A stretch of 7,453 bases of DNA from JBAZOY01 sp041648505 (lineage in GTDB: Bacteria > Desulfobacterota > Syntrophia > Syntrophales > CG2-30-49-12): NCBI GenBank assembly GCA_041648505.1, contig JBAZOY010000094.1, positions 1-7,453 on the forward strand, in the 5' to 3' direction. Position numbers and translations under genes: made by a program. Below, piece after piece: positions 6,013 through 7,453 of the stretch (the first letter of the stretch is position 1; every line of letters begins with the position of its first letter). Below the pieces are notes generated by a model. That model was not told the DNA's origin, did not search any database, and saw only the letters and a list, made by a program, of their open reading frames with translations.

Positions 6013-7453
6013 TTTGCTCTCCCTTAACTTTAGCCGATGTCTTCCCTGTTTCTATCTCATCCAATCTGCAAATCCTGTCGCTGTCCACGCCCAATGAGAC
6101 CAGATGAGAAAAGATCCTGTTTGCAAAACGGGTAAGGGGCATTAAAAAATAGTGGGTTTTGCAAACGGCACGTACGTTTTCATGGCTTCTTTTTAATACG
6201 GTCTTATCCAGATATTTCTTTCCCACCTTATCATCATCATTATCCATAAAGCTGGCGATATTCACTCCATCTAGATACAGCTCGGCCATAGCGCTATACT
6301 CGGCCTCACTCATACACGGAGTAACAATGACAGGGACAACTCCCTCTTTTATTTTCTCAAATACCTTTCTGTTCCTTTCATAATCTTCCCTAACATGGTC
6401 AAAAGCCAGGGGGGTCATGCTCATGGTCTGATTGCAATTTCTGCATGCCAGCTTAAACACGCCCAACATTCGCTGATGGAAATTTTTATAAATGGAAACA
6501 TTACTGCAATGCGGACAACGGATGGTAATAGTATAATCACCTTCTCCCGATCTTTCGCTCGAAATGAATTCCCCGAAATGATCGTTCAAAAGGATCTCTT
6601 TCTGGACATTCTTCTGCAGATCGAACCATTCTTTTCCGTCCATCTGGCTCATATTCGGCGGGGCATAAGTGCATTGTTCAAGGAACGATATTTGGTCCTC
6701 AAAACTGTTAATCCGCCCTTCCTTCATAGCCCTTGTCCAGAGAACAGAGCCCGGATAAGGCCTGATGTATCCCATCGTAATATGATAATCCTTGTACTGC
6801 CTCCAAAATGCCAGGGTCTCATGTGCCGTCTCGGTCGTTTCGGCCGGGTCCCCGAAAATAAAGTATCCCTGCATACCGATCCCGGCTTTTCTCGTAAGCT
6901 TCATTGCCCTTTCGATCTGTTCCCTCTTAATGTGCTTGTTCATACTCTTTAATACTTTATTGCTGACGCTCTCAAAACCGAAACTTATAAGAAAACAGCC
7001 AGCATCCTTCAAAACGGCCAGCATCTCTTCGTTTACCATATCGACCCTTAACTGGCACATCCAATGCACTCTTTTGGGAAGTTTTTTAAGTTCTTCACAG
7101 ATCTCAAACAAGCGCTTGGGGTCTGCGGATATAAGCTCATCAAAGATAGAGAGGTTATTCACATTGTATTTTTCAACAACATGTTTGATCTCACTGATAA
7201 AGTCACTGACCGAGCGGCTCCGGTATTTCTGAGTCAACGGATGATAGCAGAAAGTACAGTTGAACGGACAGCCTCGGCTTGAAATTATAGGGAAAAAACG
7301 CGGCTCATCGTCGATATACAGATACAGACTGTCATTGGGCTTCTGCATCTTGAGATATGTCTCAAACTCAAAACCTTCCAGATCAGGCCATGGGAGACTG
7401 TCCAGGTTAATTATCGGGGCCCTGGGCTGGGTAATATTGAATTCGCCCGAACT
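6005..7453 (-). CDS. B12-binding-type radical SAM protein (5' part outside window)
   Basis: The frame is open from the window edge to the TAA at 6005-6007, giving 482 residues. The ATG at 7348 is internal: 35 in-frame residues precede it, including LDSLPWPDLEGFEF, the linker typical between a cobalamin-binding domain and a radical SAM domain. The B12 domain itself would be off-window, so its presence is inferred. In visible numbering the 4Fe-4S ligands are C62, C66 and C69 (RGCPFNCTFC), and the SAM-binding segment includes GFES at 159-162. The radical SAM barrel ends near residue 260. It is followed by a four-cysteine zinc-ribbon-like segment (C313, C316, C337, C340) and a Rossmann-like segment around residues 371-468 with FMDNDDDKVGK (402-412). 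Family knowledge: such proteins do cobalamin-assisted methyl transfer or other radical steps on carbon. In this cluster a C-methylation or rearrangement of a sugar or lipid-linked intermediate is plausible but unproven. Its stop overlaps the next methyltransferase start by 8 nt. Confidence 0.88.
   Translation of the reverse strand, partial: SSGEFNITQPRAPIINLDSLPWPDLEGFEFETYLKMQKPNDSLYLYIDDEPRFFPIISSRGCPFNCTFCYHPLTQKYRSRSVSDFISEIKHVVEKYNVNNLSIFDELISADPKRLFEICEELKKLPKRVHWMCQLRVDMVNEEMLAVLKDAGCFLISFGFESVSNKVLKSMNKHIKREQIERAMKLTRKAGIGMQGYFIFGDPAETTETAHETLAFWRQYKDYHITMGYIRPYPGSVLWTRAMKEGRINSFEDQISFLEQCTYAPPNMSQMDGKEWFDLQKNVQKEILLNDHFGEFISSERSGEGDYTITIRCPHCSNVSIYKNFHQRMLGVFKLACRNCNQTMSMTPLAFDHVREDYERNRKVFEKIKEGVVPVIVTPCMSEAEYSAMAELYLDGVNIASFMDNDDDKVGKKYLDKTVLKRSHENVRAVCKTHYFLMPLTRFANRIFSHLVSLGVDSDRICRLDEIETGKTSAKVKGEQNG
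6017..6025 (-). promoter_or_regulatory. Shine-Dalgarno for the 311-residue methyltransferase
   Basis: The mRNA-sense AAGGGAGAG ends 4 nt before the ATG at 6012, with GGGAG spaced 6 nt. It lies inside the 3' end of the radical SAM gene and supports the start that overlaps that gene by 8 nt. Confidence 0.7.
6050..6343 (-). other. Rossmann-like C-terminal segment of the radical SAM protein
   Basis: Visible residues about 371-468 read like the alpha/beta domain found in PglD N-termini and at the C-terminus of sugar C-methyltransferases. There is a hydrophobic first strand (VVPVIVT), a helix, then VNIASFMDNDDDKVGKKY, a conserved-type turn (compare FIDNDPxKxGK), a middle strand around CKTHYF, and a last helix-strand pair (HLVSLGVDSDRICRL). 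The usual first-strand GxG loop is absent (it reads TPCMSEAE), so dinucleotide binding is doubtful. A substrate-docking role is inference. Confidence 0.45.
6434..6517 (-). other. Four-cysteine zinc-ribbon-like segment in the radical SAM protein
   Basis: CPHC (C313, C316) and CRNC (C337, C340), separated by 20 residues with a turn-rich stretch between, form a CxxC...CxxC pattern typical of structural zinc ribbons. It lies well outside the radical SAM cluster motif. Zinc rather than a second iron-sulfur cluster is the simpler reading; the sequence cannot settle it. Confidence 0.6.

Noticed and set aside
6395..6952. Plus-strand open frame of 185 codons (and the shorter plus-strand frames elsewhere)
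   Set aside because: It lies opposite the well-supported radical SAM gene, its translation shows no recognisable domain, and composition is that of an antisense shadow. The same holds for 2790-3155, 6792-7232 and the others.
7346..7348. ATG as the start of the radical SAM gene
   Set aside because: The frame stays open to the window edge and the 35 residues before this ATG read as the conserved linker that precedes radical SAM domains. The gene therefore starts outside the window.

Overview
The window is a dense, single-strand (all minus) gene cluster of the kind that builds and decorates nucleotide sugars for a bacterial surface polysaccharide such as O-antigen or capsule. Transcription runs from high to low coordinates. 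Seven genes are visible and both end genes are cut by the window edges. Every junction is an overlap or a gap of at most 26 nt, with clear Shine-Dalgarno sequences before several starts. This indicates one operon whose promoter lies beyond position 7453 and whose end lies before position 1. No RNA gene, insertion sequence, CRISPR array or convincing terminator is visible. The organism cannot be named from sequence alone. ATG starts, purine-rich ribosome binding sites, moderately AT-rich DNA and the gene content fit a bacterium, probably Gram-negative and perhaps from an uncultured lineage.

Layout in transcription order: (1) 7453-6005, the C-terminal 482 residues of a radical SAM protein of the B12-binding type, followed by a four-cysteine zinc-ribbon-like segment and a C-terminal Rossmann-like segment. 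(2) 6012-5077, a class I SAM-dependent methyltransferase with an unassigned N-terminal region. (3) 5061-4024, an extended SDR resembling GDP-L-fucose synthase, whose start lies in a tandem 9-bp repeat carrying several in-frame ATGs. (4) 4034-3612, a 140-residue helical protein of unknown function. (5) 3612-2485 coding and (6) 2471-1341 coding, two tandem aldo/keto reductases with an extra C-terminal domain of about 90 residues. In the second this domain looks like a ParB/sulfiredoxin-type domain; in the first the same domain has lost its signature residues. (7) 1311-556 coding, a TylF-type O-methyltransferase. (8) 542-1, the N-terminal 180 residues of a second extended SDR, paralogous to gene 3.

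Taken together, two SDRs and two AKRs would perform keto-sugar epimerisation or reduction. Two SAM methyltransferases and one (probably cobalamin-dependent) radical SAM enzyme would add methyl groups or do radical chemistry. The product is likely an unusual methylated deoxysugar or modified sugar residue; its identity cannot be read from this window.

The most notable points are: the AKR-ParB/Srx fusion and its eroded tandem copy; both SDR paralogues carrying proline where the catalytic YxxxK tyrosine should be while keeping the lysine; the tandem ATG-bearing repeat at an SDR start; and the composite C-terminus of the radical SAM protein.
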